NCBI GenBank assembly: GCA_017541365.1
Contig: JAFXZF010000100.1
Location: 1-64,000, forward strand
Origin: Prevotella sp.
GTDB lineage: Bacteria > Bacteroidota > Bacteroidia > Bacteroidales > Bacteroidaceae
Direction of reading: 5' to 3'
DNA length: 64,000 nt
Part shown: positions 15,651 through 26,400 of the stretch, piece after piece
Layout: each line of letters begins with the position of its first letter
How positions within the stretch are numbered: the first letter of the stretch is position 1
Notes under the pieces: generated by a model
Told to the model about the DNA's origin: nothing
Databases searched by the model: none
Seen by the model: the letters and a program-made list of their open reading frames with translations, nothing else
Position numbers and translations under genes: made by a program

Positions 15651-18600
15651 ATGAGAAAGTGTTTACTTTCAGGAGCTTTGACTATGCTCTTGATGCTTGT
15701 AGCTACAGTAGCTAAGGCAAGTGTTACAATCACCGCATCAGGCGGTTGGTTTGAATCAGCTTACGTGGAGTTCACGCCAGATGGTTCATCTTACTACAAT
15801 GTTTATTACTCTACCAACAAGTCATCTTGGACAAAGATTGACGACCAACTCGTGCGCAAGTATAGTTCTTCTAAGGGACGTGCTGACGTATTGGGCATCA
15901 CTGCTGGTACATATTATATAAAGGTGGCATCAGTGAACTCAAGCGGTTCTGAGACTTCTAACACTGTTTCTGGTGCTCTCACCGTAAAGGCTCACGACCG
16001 TGCAGGTTTCGCTCATCTCAACTGGTCAAAGGGTGTTGGTGCTTACAGTAACTCAGGTACACTGAAGAGTGGCGCCAACATTCTCTATATCACCAAGAGC
16101 AATGCCAAGACAGTCACCATGACCGTGCCTACGGCTACTAACAAGACAGCTTCTTTCACAGGTCTCCAGACCATCATCGATGCCTGGACCAAGGCTTACT
16201 CTAAGGGTTGGTCTTCTGCTCCTCTTGATATCCGTATCCTTGGCACACTCTCTTATGCTGACATGGATAAGTTCAGCTCTTCTGCTGAGGGCATACAGAT
16301 CAAGGGCGCTTCTGCATACGCTGACTGTCCTATCACCATCGAAGGTGTGGGTAACGACGCTGTAGTCCACGGCTTCGGCTTCCTCGTTCGCAACCTCACC
16401 GACCTTGAGTTGCGCAACTTTGCCATCATGGACTGTCTTGACGACTGTGTTTCAATGGATACAAGCAACTCTCACATCTGGGTTCACAACCTTGATCTCT
16501 TCTATGGTCAGGCAGGTTCTGATGCAGACCAGAAGAAAGGCGACGGCACCGTTGACCTCAAGGGCGACTCTAAGTATATCACAATCTCTTACAACCACTT
16601 CTGGGATAGTGGTAAGTCTTCACTCTGCGGTATGAAGAGCGAGACAGGTCCTAACTATATCACATATCACCACAACTGGTTCGATCACTCTGATTCACGT
16701 CACCCACGTATCCGTACCATGTCTGTTCACGTATATAACAATTACTTTGACGGCAACTCTAAGTACGGTGTCGGTGCTACATACGGCTCAAGCTGTTTCG
16801 TTGACCGCAACTACTTCCGCAACTGTAAGTACCCAATGATGTCTTCTATGCAGGGTTCTGACGCAGCAGGCGACGGCACATTCTCAAGCGAGAACGGCGG
16901 TATGATTAAGGCTTACGGCAACTACATCACAGGTGCGAAGTCTCTCTATGTTCAGTCTGGCTATTCTTCAAGCGTTGCTGAGGCTTCAGCTATCACCAAC
17001 ACCGCTTCTCAGTCATTCGACTGCTACGTAGTGTCAAGCCCATCTACCACAGTGCCTTCTTCTTACAAGACTGTTAAGGGCAGCACCTCTTATGACAACT
17101 TTGACACCAACTCTTCACTTATGTACTCTTACAGCGCAGAGAATGCTTCAAGCGTTCCTACTACCGTTAAGGGCACATACGGCGCTGGTCGTCTGCAGCA
17201 CGGTTCTTACCAATATACATTCTCAAGCTCTGAGGACGACAACTACGCAGTTATCACAGCTCTCAAGAGCGCTGTTGAGAACTATAAGAGCGGTTCATAC
17301 TACGTAGGTGTTACATCAAGCATGTACTTCAAGAGCGGTGTTATCACAGACTCAGCAGTTTCTTCTGGCTCAACAACAGTAGTTGAAACTCCAACAGCAG
17401 CTTCTGCTCCATCTATTTCAGTAGGTTCTTACACAGTTGGCAAGGGTTATGCTGTAACACTCTCCGGTTCTGACTCTGGTGCTTCTTACTACTACTCTAC
17501 CGATGGCAGCAACTACACTCAGGGCACATCATTCTATGCTACAGGCTGCACAGTATATGCTTACGCTACTCTCGGTTCTTCTGACACCAAGTCAAATGTT
17601 GTCAGCAAGACAGTGTCAAGCGCACCATACGCTACAACACCAACCATCACGGCAACAGCTAACAGCGATCAGACACAATATACTGTTACTATCACTTCTG
17701 AGAGTGGTGCTACAATTTACTACACCACTAACGGTTCTACACCTACCACCAGCAGCTCTAAATACAGTTCAGCTCTTACTATTACTTCAAGTTGCACTGT
17801 TAAGGCTCTCGCTGTAGTATCTAATAAGGAGAACTCTTCAGTAGCTTCTAAGTCTATCACTGTTCAGCAGGCTTCTTCTGGTTCATCTTCAAGCTCAAGT
17901 AGCAGCTCTTCTTCATCATCAGCAAATGAGGTGTGCTCATTCACAGGTTCTAAGCCTTCAGTTAGCTACGTTACCGTAAGCGGCAACTACTCAACCTCTA
18001 AAGGCAGCGTGACCTACAACGGCACAACTTACAAGACCTGCGTTAAGATGGAGTCAAGCACAAAGGTCGTATTCACCCTCTCTGCTGAGGCTGACGTAAC
18101 CTTCGTGTTCGGTGGTTCTACATCTGCCGCAAGCAAGGCATTCAAGCTCAACGGCACTACTTACACTCTCGGCACTGACGGCACACTCACCAAGACACTC
18201 TCTGCTGGTACCTACACCATCACCAAGAGCGCTTCCATCAACCTCTTTGCCATCGACTTCGCTTACGCAGCCGAGGACCCAACCACATGGAACTTCTCTG
18301 AGTTCACCTCTACTGTGACACTCGCAGGCAGCAACTATACATATTCTTACAATGGCTTGACACTCGTAGGCAACACCTCTTCAAGCTACACTAAGGACTA
18401 TGTCAACAAGAACGGTTTCCGTTGCAATGGCGCTTCTTCTTCAAGCATCCGTCACATCAAGTATACTCCGACATCCAACGGTACTCTCACTGTGAAGTTT
18501 GCTTCCAACAACACTTCTGACCTCGCTCGTACATCAGCTATCGGCACAGCAGTAGGTTCACCAATCGTAACCGCTTCTTGCAGCGCAGGCACGATGACGG

Positions 18601-18848
18601 CAAACGTAAAGGCAGGCACTACTTACTACATCTACTTCGTAAGCGGCGGTCAGACCATTAAGAGCATCACCATGACTCCTGGTGCTACAGCAAATGCTTT
18701 CGACCTTGACTTCGACGATGCAACGGTTATCAACGCAGTTGATGCTGAGGCTCCAACTAAGCAGGTTGGCAAGAAGATGTTCGTTGGCGGCAAGCTCGTT
18801 ATCTTCAAGGACGGTAAGAAGTTTAATGCTGCAGGACAGGAGATGTAA
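15651..18848 (+). CDS. Secreted multidomain pectate lyase (PL1)
   Basis: The 1065-aa protein would cleave polygalacturonate by beta-elimination outside the cell. A signal peptide covers residues 1-23. A fibronectin-like domain follows (about 25-115), then a PL1 beta-helix (about 150-450) with VHGFGF..., IWVHNLDLFYG, DGTVDLKGDSKYITISYNHF, YHHNWFDHSDSRHPRIR (catalytic arginine region near 350) and VHVYNNYFDG. After it come a chitobiase-type C-terminal domain (TIYYTTNGSTPT near 690), a serine-rich linker (742-758), and two beta-rich modules that may bind sugars. The end, GKKMFVGGKLVIFKDGKKFNAAGQEM split over two pieces, resembles the tails of secreted Prevotella proteins, perhaps a T9SS signal. 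A terminator follows. Confidence 0.9.
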   Translation: MRKCLLSGALTMLLMLVATVAKASVTITASGGWFESAYVEFTPDGSSYYNVYYSTNKSSWTKIDDQLVRKYSSSKGRADVLGITAGTYYIKVASVNSSGSETSNTVSGALTVKAHDRAGFAHLNWSKGVGAYSNSGTLKSGANILYITKSNAKTVTMTVPTATNKTASFTGLQTIIDAWTKAYSKGWSSAPLDIRILGTLSYADMDKFSSSAEGIQIKGASAYADCPITIEGVGNDAVVHGFGFLVRNLTDLELRNFAIMDCLDDCVSMDTSNSHIWVHNLDLFYGQAGSDADQKKGDGTVDLKGDSKYITISYNHFWDSGKSSLCGMKSETGPNYITYHHNWFDHSDSRHPRIRTMSVHVYNNYFDGNSKYGVGATYGSSCFVDRNYFRNCKYPMMSSMQGSDAAGDGTFSSENGGMIKAYGNYITGAKSLYVQSGYSSSVAEASAITNTASQSFDCYVVSSPSTTVPSSYKTVKGSTSYDNFDTNSSLMYSYSAENASSVPTTVKGTYGAGRLQHGSYQYTFSSSEDDNYAVITALKSAVENYKSGSYYVGVTSSMYFKSGVITDSAVSSGSTTVVETPTAASAPSISVGSYTVGKGYAVTLSGSDSGASYYYSTDGSNYTQGTSFYATGCTVYAYATLGSSDTKSNVVSKTVSSAPYATTPTITATANSDQTQYTVTITSESGATIYYTTNGSTPTTSSSKYSSALTITSSCTVKALAVVSNKENSSVASKSITVQQASSGSSSSSSSSSSSSSANEVCSFTGSKPSVSYVTVSGNYSTSKGSVTYNGTTYKTCVKMESSTKVVFTLSAEADVTFVFGGSTSAASKAFKLNGTTYTLGTDGTLTKTLSAGTYTITKSASINLFAIDFAYAAEDPTTWNFSEFTSTVTLAGSNYTYSYNGLTLVGNTSSSYTKDYVNKNGFRCNGASSSSIRHIKYTPTSNGTLTVKFASNNTSDLARTSAIGTAVGSPIVTASCSAGTMTANVKAGTTYYIYFVSGGQTIKSITMTPGATANAFDLDFDDATVINAVDAEAPTKQVGKKMFVGGKLVIFKDGKKFNAAGQEM

Positions 18849-18874
18849 AAACTCTCTATCATACGTTTAACAGG

Positions 18875-18913
18875 CGGGGCAACCGAAATATTATACGGTT
18901 GTCCCGTATTTTT
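18875..18913 (+). terminator. Terminator after the first pectate lyase gene
   Basis: Stem CGGGGCAACCG/CGGTTGTCCCG (one G-T pair) followed by TATTTTT. Confidence 0.8.
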
Positions 18914-18979
18914 ACATTTCTCACAGTTAATAAAATATAAAACTCTTGCCCAAAAGTTAGGAAGTATATACAAAATTCT

Positions 18980-18987
18980 TATCTTTG
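18980..18987 (+). promoter_or_regulatory. -7 promoter box of the second pectate lyase gene
   Basis: TATCTTTG, about 50 bases before ATG 19039. It overlaps the in-frame upstream ATG at 18985, so that ATG is not used. Confidence 0.6.
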
Positions 18988-19038
18988 TACATTGATACTA
19001 CTTACCGAACGATAAACAAAAATCTATATAAGAACATT

Positions 19039-22000
19039 ATGAAACGTTTCTTTCTCTCAGGCGTCATTTCGCTACTCCTGATGTTAATGGGACTCTCAGC
19101 TCATGCCATCTCGTTCAATGCACAAGCCGGATGGTTGGAGTCTGCTTATGTCGAGTTTACTCTTGACAGCACTTGTGACGGATACAACGTCTATTATTCT
19201 ACCAACCAGTCATCATGGACCAAGATTGATGCAGCACTCGTGCGTAGGTACACCTCTTACGGACGTGCTGATGTTGTAGGCCTTTCTGCAGGAAACTATT
19301 ATGTTAAGGTAGTGCCCACAAAGAGTGGTACCGAACAGACCTCCAAGGCTATAATCTCCAACCAGCTCTCCGTGCAGGCTCACGACCGTTCTGGTTTTGC
19401 TTTCACGGGTTCTCAGATGCCTGGTGCCTACCAGTCTAACGGTACTCTTAAGAGCAACGCCATAGTTGTCTATGTCACCGAGACAAACAAAAACTCCGTT
19501 GAGGCAAGTATCACATATACCAGTAAGGGTGTAGCACAGACGGCGACGGGTATCCTCGCCATCCTCACGGCTTACAAGAAGGGCTATGAGACACGTCCGC
19601 TCTGTATTCGTGTCATAGGCAATGTTACGGACAACAACTTCAACTTCCTCGATTTTACCAACGGCAATGCTGCAACAGCCATCGATGCTGCTGCCGACTA
19701 CAAGGGTGACCTTATGATCACATCCAACAAAAGGGACCTTGGCGGTGTCACCATCGAGGGTATAGGTAAGGATGCCGTTGCTAATGGCTGGGGTATTCGT
19801 TTCAAAGGACTCAACTATGGTGAGGTACGCAACCTCGGCTTCATGAACTGTAACTCTGACGAGGGTGACGATGTAGGCCTGCAGCAGGACAACAACTATT
19901 GTTGGGTGCACCATTGCGATATGTTCTATGGCAATGCTGGTTCCGATAAGGACCAGGTAAAGGGTGATGGCGCACTTGACTGTAAGAAGTCCAACTATAT
20001 CACTTTCTCTTACAACCGTTTCTGGGATTGTGGCAAGTGTAACCTGCTCGGACTCTCAGAGGGCACCGTGAGCTATGCTTCCTCACCTTATTATATCACA
20101 TACCACCACAACTGGTATGACCACTCTGACTCACGTCATCCACGTTGCCGTTACTACAACGCCCACGTGTATAACAACTACTACGATGGAAATGCCAAGT
20201 ACGGCGCAGGTTCTACTCTCGGTTCTTCAGTTTTCATGGAGGGCAACTACTTCCGCAACTGTAAGTACCCAATGATGACCTCCATGCAGGGTTCTGATGT
20301 CTATGCAGGCGGTACTACTCGTGATACCAAGAACAACCCTACTTTCTCAAGCGAGAATGGTGGTTTTATCAAGGCATACAACAACTACATGACGGGTAGC
20401 TACACCTTCATCCCTTATGGTGCTTCTACATACACCTTGAAGGGTTCTTCTACCTCCGTTGGCAGTATCGATACCAATCAGGATTTTGATGCCTATGTGG
20501 TGACAAGCCGTAATACCACGATACCAAGCAATATCACCTCTTATGCAGGTGGCAACTACTACTCTAATTTTGATACGTCACTGCCTTACACTTACACTGC
20601 CCAGGAGCCTGCCGCTGCCATGTCGACAATCACGGGCACATACGGAGCAGGACGTATGCAGCATGGTGACTTCTCATGGACATTCTCAAGTTCCGATGAC
20701 ACGTCCTATGATGTTAATGACGCTCTCAAGTCGGCACTCACCAACTATACCAACTCTTCATACGTTGGTCTCTTCAGCGACGACACCTCTTCAAGCGGTG
20801 GGGGAGACGAGCCCGAGACACCTACCAGTTCTACTGATGCTACGCTGTCAAGTCTTACTGTGACAGGCTATTCTCTCTCTTTCTCTTCAAGTACTACGTC
20901 CTATAGCGTGACTCTGCCTTATGATGCGGAGTCTGCTCCTACCGTGTCAGCTGTAGCTAACAACAGCAATGCTACCGTAAGCATTAAGCAGGCTACCTCT
21001 ACCACAGGCAGCGCTACCGTGACGGTTACTGCAGAGGATGGCACCACCAAGATGATTTATACGGTGCAGTTCTCTCTCGGTTCCGAACCAGCACCTTCTG
21101 GCTCTACTATCACCAGCGCTATGACGCTTAATATCGGCGATGGCACCAATGCCTACAAGAGTTACCTCACAGGCACCTACAACACCTCTACATCATGCAG
21201 TGCCACCTACGGCAGTGCAAGCAATACCTCTCTCAGTATCAAGATGGAGTCATCAACGAGTATCTCGTTCACCATTACCAAAGCATTCACCATGACTTTT
21301 GTGGCTGATGCCAGTCAGACGGCGAGCTTCAAACTCGATGGCACTACCGTAGCAGCATCATCTGGCAATATGGTATCAGTAAATGTTGCTGCAGGCACTC
21401 ATACGCTTACCAAGAGTGGTGCGGTAAAGATGTGCTTCCTCGACTTTGCCGATGTTGAGGAGGAGGAAGAGCCAGTTGTAGAGTCAGACGATGCTACATT
21501 GAGCGTTCTCAACGTGGCAGGCTACTCTCTCGACCCTGCGTTTACTGCCCAGACAACGGTTTATTCTCTTGAACTGATGGCAGGAACGACAGAATTGCCA
21601 GCTATCACGGCAACGGCTAACGACTCCAAGGCGACGGTGACTATCGATACCGAGTCATGCACTCCTGCTGGTCAGGTAGTGGTAAAGGTGACGGCAGAGA
21701 ATGGCGACACCAAGAACTACTATATCAATGTAACCGTAGCTACTGCTTACTACAATGTTTCTGCAGCAGCAGGTGCTGGCGGTGCGGCGTCTGTCTCTCC
21801 TTCAGGTTCTGTTGCCGAGGGCACTCAAGTAACCTTCACCGCTACGCCTAACTCAGGTTATGTTTTCACTCAGTGGAGCGACAACTCCACCGACAACCCT
21901 CATGCCGTGACGGTTTCTGGCGACCTTACACTCACAGCATCGTTTACGGCACAGAGTTCCGGCGGCAACATACTGTTCTCTGCTAACATCGCGACTGCTC

Positions 22001-23421
22001 CGACTGAGGCGGTTACCGTTCCTATATCAAGTTCCGTTGATTTGTCTGACTATGCTACGATAACGGGTGGCACAATGACATTCTACAATAAGAGAACCGA
22101 TAAATCTCAAGATGTCATTGTCGCAGGCGCTACCAATATGAGTGTTGGTTCAGGAAAGAACTATTTCGCTATTGCGCTCAATTCGGCGTTGGCTGAGGGT
22201 GATGTCATATCCTTCACCACTCCTGACAGTCACGAATTGAATATCAACACCAGTAGCACTTCTTCCAGCGGTGGTATCACCACCTCATCACAGTCATATA
22301 CTGTGACAGGTTCCGATGCGTTGGTAGGTCAGACTGCTATCTATGTGTGGCGTAATGTAGGTTCCGGAACTACCAATTTCAACAACTTCACCATCACCCG
22401 TGAAGATTCTTCTGCACCAGAGGCAAGCACTGATGCCACCCTTTCCGACCTCAGGGTTAATGGAACGACGGTTGACGGCTTCTCTGCTTCCACTACTATC
22501 TACAATGTAGTACTTCCCGTAGGCACAACGAGTGTTCCTACCGTTGCTGCTACAAAGAACGATAGCGGTGCGAGCGTAAGCATTACTCAGGCTTCTTCTA
22601 CCTCTGGTACCGCTTCTGTAGTGGTGACAGCAGAGGATGGCACTACGCAGAAGACCTATGTGGTAAACTTCTCTGTGTCAACAAAGCTTACTCTTAATGA
22701 TGATGCAAACTACGTGGCTGGCACCTTCGCAGCAGGCGATGTCACCTACGTACGTTCTACCACGAGTGGCAAGTACGGTTCCTTCTGTCTGCCGTTAGAC
22801 TTCAATACGGAGGCTGCTTCAGGCATAGCAAAATTCTATGCACCTATCAATATAGCGATATACAATACTTCTACCCACAAGTTGCGTATATTCCTTGCTC
22901 TGCAGAGTGGCACTATTCCTGCTGGCACACCGTTCATTGCTCTCTTCAATGGCACGACAAGTGTCACTAATAGTGCTGAGGTGACCTTCACCACCACCAT
23001 GAGCAATCCTGCTCCCACCGTACTTGATATCTTCGACTCTACAGGTTCCGATGGCGCACTGCTCGAGAATGAGGACCTCACTGTGACGTGGAACGGCACC
23101 TACGTGACAACTCCAAGAGTCGATGGCATGAAGTCGTTCAAGAGCAACGGCGACTTTGGCGAGCACACCGCTTCCACACTTGCCCCATTCCGTGCGTACA
23201 TCGTGTCAAGTTCTGCTTCTAACAACGATGTTATAGACATCGAACTCACCCTTGTTGATGAAACTGCAATAGCAGGCATTATGTCAGCAGCTAAGAAAAA
23301 GAGCGTGAATGTATATTCTGTAGAGGGCAGACTGGTCAAGAAGGGCGTGTCATATACGTCAGCACTCGACGGACTCGCTCCTGGAGTATATATTGTCAAT
23401 GGTAATAAGGTCGTAAAATAA
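19039..23421 (+). CDS. Secreted multidomain pectate lyase (PL1) with T9SS sorting tail
   Basis: The 1460-aa protein starts with a signal peptide (MKRFFLSGVISLLLMLMGLSAHA) and a fibronectin-like domain much like that of the preceding lyase. The PL1 beta-helix (about 150-480) has CWVHHCDMFYG, YITFSYNRFWDCG and SDSRHPRCR (near 364). Then come a cadherin-like beta-sandwich (597-684), a possible binding module (690-803), a second cadherin-like unit (817-902), an InlB-type repeat (904-972), an unnamed module ending WRNVGSGTTNFNNFTITR (975-1120), and a third cadherin-like unit. The tail VNVYSVEGRLVKKG...LAPGVYIV is a T9SS type A sorting domain, so the protein should be exported across the outer membrane. 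The next lyase starts 21 bp downstream and is probably co-transcribed. Confidence 0.92.
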   Translation: MKRFFLSGVISLLLMLMGLSAHAISFNAQAGWLESAYVEFTLDSTCDGYNVYYSTNQSSWTKIDAALVRRYTSYGRADVVGLSAGNYYVKVVPTKSGTEQTSKAIISNQLSVQAHDRSGFAFTGSQMPGAYQSNGTLKSNAIVVYVTETNKNSVEASITYTSKGVAQTATGILAILTAYKKGYETRPLCIRVIGNVTDNNFNFLDFTNGNAATAIDAAADYKGDLMITSNKRDLGGVTIEGIGKDAVANGWGIRFKGLNYGEVRNLGFMNCNSDEGDDVGLQQDNNYCWVHHCDMFYGNAGSDKDQVKGDGALDCKKSNYITFSYNRFWDCGKCNLLGLSEGTVSYASSPYYITYHHNWYDHSDSRHPRCRYYNAHVYNNYYDGNAKYGAGSTLGSSVFMEGNYFRNCKYPMMTSMQGSDVYAGGTTRDTKNNPTFSSENGGFIKAYNNYMTGSYTFIPYGASTYTLKGSSTSVGSIDTNQDFDAYVVTSRNTTIPSNITSYAGGNYYSNFDTSLPYTYTAQEPAAAMSTITGTYGAGRMQHGDFSWTFSSSDDTSYDVNDALKSALTNYTNSSYVGLFSDDTSSSGGGDEPETPTSSTDATLSSLTVTGYSLSFSSSTTSYSVTLPYDAESAPTVSAVANNSNATVSIKQATSTTGSATVTVTAEDGTTKMIYTVQFSLGSEPAPSGSTITSAMTLNIGDGTNAYKSYLTGTYNTSTSCSATYGSASNTSLSIKMESSTSISFTITKAFTMTFVADASQTASFKLDGTTVAASSGNMVSVNVAAGTHTLTKSGAVKMCFLDFADVEEEEEPVVESDDATLSVLNVAGYSLDPAFTAQTTVYSLELMAGTTELPAITATANDSKATVTIDTESCTPAGQVVVKVTAENGDTKNYYINVTVATAYYNVSAAAGAGGAASVSPSGSVAEGTQVTFTATPNSGYVFTQWSDNSTDNPHAVTVSGDLTLTASFTAQSSGGNILFSANIATAPTEAVTVPISSSVDLSDYATITGGTMTFYNKRTDKSQDVIVAGATNMSVGSGKNYFAIALNSALAEGDVISFTTPDSHELNINTSSTSSSGGITTSSQSYTVTGSDALVGQTAIYVWRNVGSGTTNFNNFTITREDSSAPEASTDATLSDLRVNGTTVDGFSASTTIYNVVLPVGTTSVPTVAATKNDSGASVSITQASSTSGTASVVVTAEDGTTQKTYVVNFSVSTKLTLNDDANYVAGTFAAGDVTYVRSTTSGKYGSFCLPLDFNTEAASGIAKFYAPINIAIYNTSTHKLRIFLALQSGTIPAGTPFIALFNGTTSVTNSAEVTFTTTMSNPAPTVLDIFDSTGSDGALLENEDLTVTWNGTYVTTPRVDGMKSFKSNGDFGEHTASTLAPFRAYIVSSSASNNDVIDIELTLVDETAIAGIMSAAKKKSVNVYSVEGRLVKKGVSYTSALDGLAPGVYIVNGNKVVK
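22021..22200 (+). repeat. Module shared with the next gene, copy 1
   Basis: Differs at only 5 of 180 positions from 25801-25980 in the following lyase gene; similarity continues on both sides at lower level. Confidence 0.9.
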
Positions 23422-23442
23422 TCAACAATACATAATAAGAGT

Positions 23443-26400
23443 ATGAAATCATTTAAGTATAACATATTCTCCTTGTTCTGCATCATTGCATTGTCAGTCT
23501 ATTCTCTGACTGCTGTGGCAGGTGCACAGGGCTATAAGTCAAGTTCGTTCGGACAGTGTGGTACCGTTACAGGCGGTGGTAATGCTACCCCCACGCTTGT
23601 CTCTACGGCATCAGCCTTAACAAACGCATTGAGTGCCAGTGGCTCTGCAGTTATTATCATAACCCAGAACATAGAGATGCCTTACACCAGTGTCAAGGTA
23701 ACAAATAAGACTATCCTTGCTCTTCCTGGCGTGAAACTGTATTCTAATGAGCAGACAGCTTCTACATCGGGCATACTCTATTTTAAGTCGGGTTCTAACA
23801 ATGTCATTATGCGTAACCTCACCTTTGAAGGTCCTGGCGCATACGACTGTGACGGTAGAGATAACCTCTGTTTTGATGGTGCAACAAACATCTGGGTGGA
23901 CCACTGTGATTTCCAGGATGGTTGTGACGGTAACTTCGACAATAAGGGCAATACCGATAACATCACCATCTCTTGGTGTCGCTTCCGTTATCTGAAGTCT
24001 CCAAAGGCTGGTGGCTCTGGCGGTACTGACGACCACCGCTTCACCAACCTCATCGGTTCATCTTCTTCTGCAAAGCCTACCGACGGTGCCTACACCATGA
24101 CATGGGCTTACTGTTGGTGGGACAATGGATGTAAGGAGCGTATGCCACGTGTGCGTAATGCCGACCTCCACATGCTCAACTGCGTATGGACATCTTCTGT
24201 GGCAAACTACTATGTAGGGCCTGAGAATGCTCGCGTACGTTTCGACGGCTGTTACTTTGGTTCACTTGGTGCAAGCAAGATATTCAAGAGCTATGGCGGT
24301 ACCAACGCGGCAAAGTACAACAACTGTTATAGTGCTGCCGGTGCTTCGCTCAGCGACTCCAATACCTCAAACCTTGCAAGCATATCCTATTCTTACGACG
24401 TACTTTCTCCGTCAGTGGCTTATTCCAATGTCACCAACACCACATACGGTGCAGGTGCTACCTTGAATATCACCACGGCAGGTGTCATCACCGAGGGCGA
24501 CGGCTCGTCTGGCGGTGGTTCTACGTCTAATACAAAGACCGTCTCTGTCTCAGCAGGCGAGGGTGGTGTGGCTTCCGTTTCAAAAACAAGCGTCACCTCT
24601 GGCACCAGTGTCACTTTCACTGCTACCCCTTCTTCGGGCTATGAGTTTGTAAAGTGGACCAACAATGCTGGTACAACAGTAAGCACCAATAACCCTTACA
24701 CAACAACCATCACCGAGGATACCTCGCTGAAGGCTAATTTCGCTTCCAATACGGCATGTGACATCACAGCTGCCACCATCAACGGTTCTGCTGCTGCTAT
24801 CAGCGGCACTACTGTCAAGGCTACCATACCTTATACTGCAGGAACCTCTATTCCTGTAGTGCTCACCCTCTCGTCAGGTGCTACGAGCAGTGTCGGCACG
24901 AGTTTCAATATGACCCTGGGCTCTGCTGCTGGTTCCACAGCCAACAGGACGGTAGTGGTGACAGCCAAGAACGGCACCACCACCAAGTCATACACCATCA
25001 CCCTCACCCGTGCTGCTAATGCTACGTTGCTTGAGGTCAATGGTTCGAGTGTCGCTGCAGGTGGTACCTTCACGGGTAGCACGTGTACCACGAGTGTTAA
25101 GTTTACTGGCACTACGGAGGTAAGCGACGGTTCCGACCTGTCACCTCTTTCTTCTTCTTCGGGCACGGTGTATCGTAGTTCTGATGCCACGAGCATCACT
25201 CTCGGACTCACCAGCACCTCTGCATCGCAGATTGTCTTTGGTGCTTGCTCCTCTGGTTCGTCAGAGCGCACCGTCACTGGCGTGAGTGTCAATGGCACCG
25301 CTCTCACCGAGGGCACCGACTATACCGTTGAGGGCACGGTGGAAAACAAGTCAACCGTTTATCGTGTCACCATCTCTGGTCTCAGCGTCAGCGAGGGCAG
25401 TAGTGTCACCATCAATACGAGTGGCAACACCCACTACTACTACTTCGAGGTTACACCTAACACGAAGAGTACTGACGCCACACTGAGCGGTCTCTCTGTC
25501 AACGGCACTGCAGTGTCAGGTTTTGCAGCCGAGACGACCTCCTACAATGTGGAACTGCCTGCTGGTACTACGAGCGTGCCTACCGTTACCTATACCCTTA
25601 ACGACTCCAAGGCCTCTGCCGTAAAGTCCAATGCGTCTGCCCTTCCAGGCTCTACCACCGTCACGGTGACTGCTGAGGACGGTACTACACAGAAGGTTTA
25701 CACCATTAACTTCACCGTTGCTTCAAGTGACCCAAGTGGTGATGGCGAGACGATATTCTCGGCTAATATTACGACGGCTCCGTCTGAGGCGGTTACTGTT
25801 GCTATATCAAGTTCCGTTGATTTGTCTGCCTATGCTACGATAACGGGTGGCACAATGACATTCTACAATAAGAGAACCGATAAATCTCAGGATGTCATTG
25901 TCGCAGGCGCTACCAATATGAGTGTTGGTTCAGGAAAGAACTATTTCGCTATTTCGCTCAATTCGGCATTGGCTGAGGGTGATGTCATATCCTTCACCAC
26001 TCCTGACAGCCACGAACTGACTATAAATTCCAGCAGCTCTTCTTCCAGCGATGGTATCACCACCTCATCACAGTCATATACTGTGACGAGCTCCGATGCG
26101 TTGGTAGATCAGACTGCTATCTATGTTTGGCGTAATGTAAGTACAGGAACGACCAACTTCAACAACTTCACCATCACCCGTGGTGGAAGCTCTACACCTG
26201 TTACTCCTAAGAGCAGTGTGTGCACGCTGTCTGACCTCAAGAGCGGTGGCACTACGGTCAGTGGTTTCTCTGCCAACACCACCTCTTACAATATAGAGCT
26301 TCCTGAGGGCACCACGTCAGTGCCTGCCGTCGTGGCTACATGTACCGACTCCAATGCTTCTGCATCAGTGTCTTACGGCAATATCAGCAACAATGCTGCC

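Noticed and set aside
17870..17925. Serine-rich stretch as a possible frameshift or assembly error in the first lyase
   Set aside because: The frame continues into clear downstream domains; serine linkers are usual in such enzymes.
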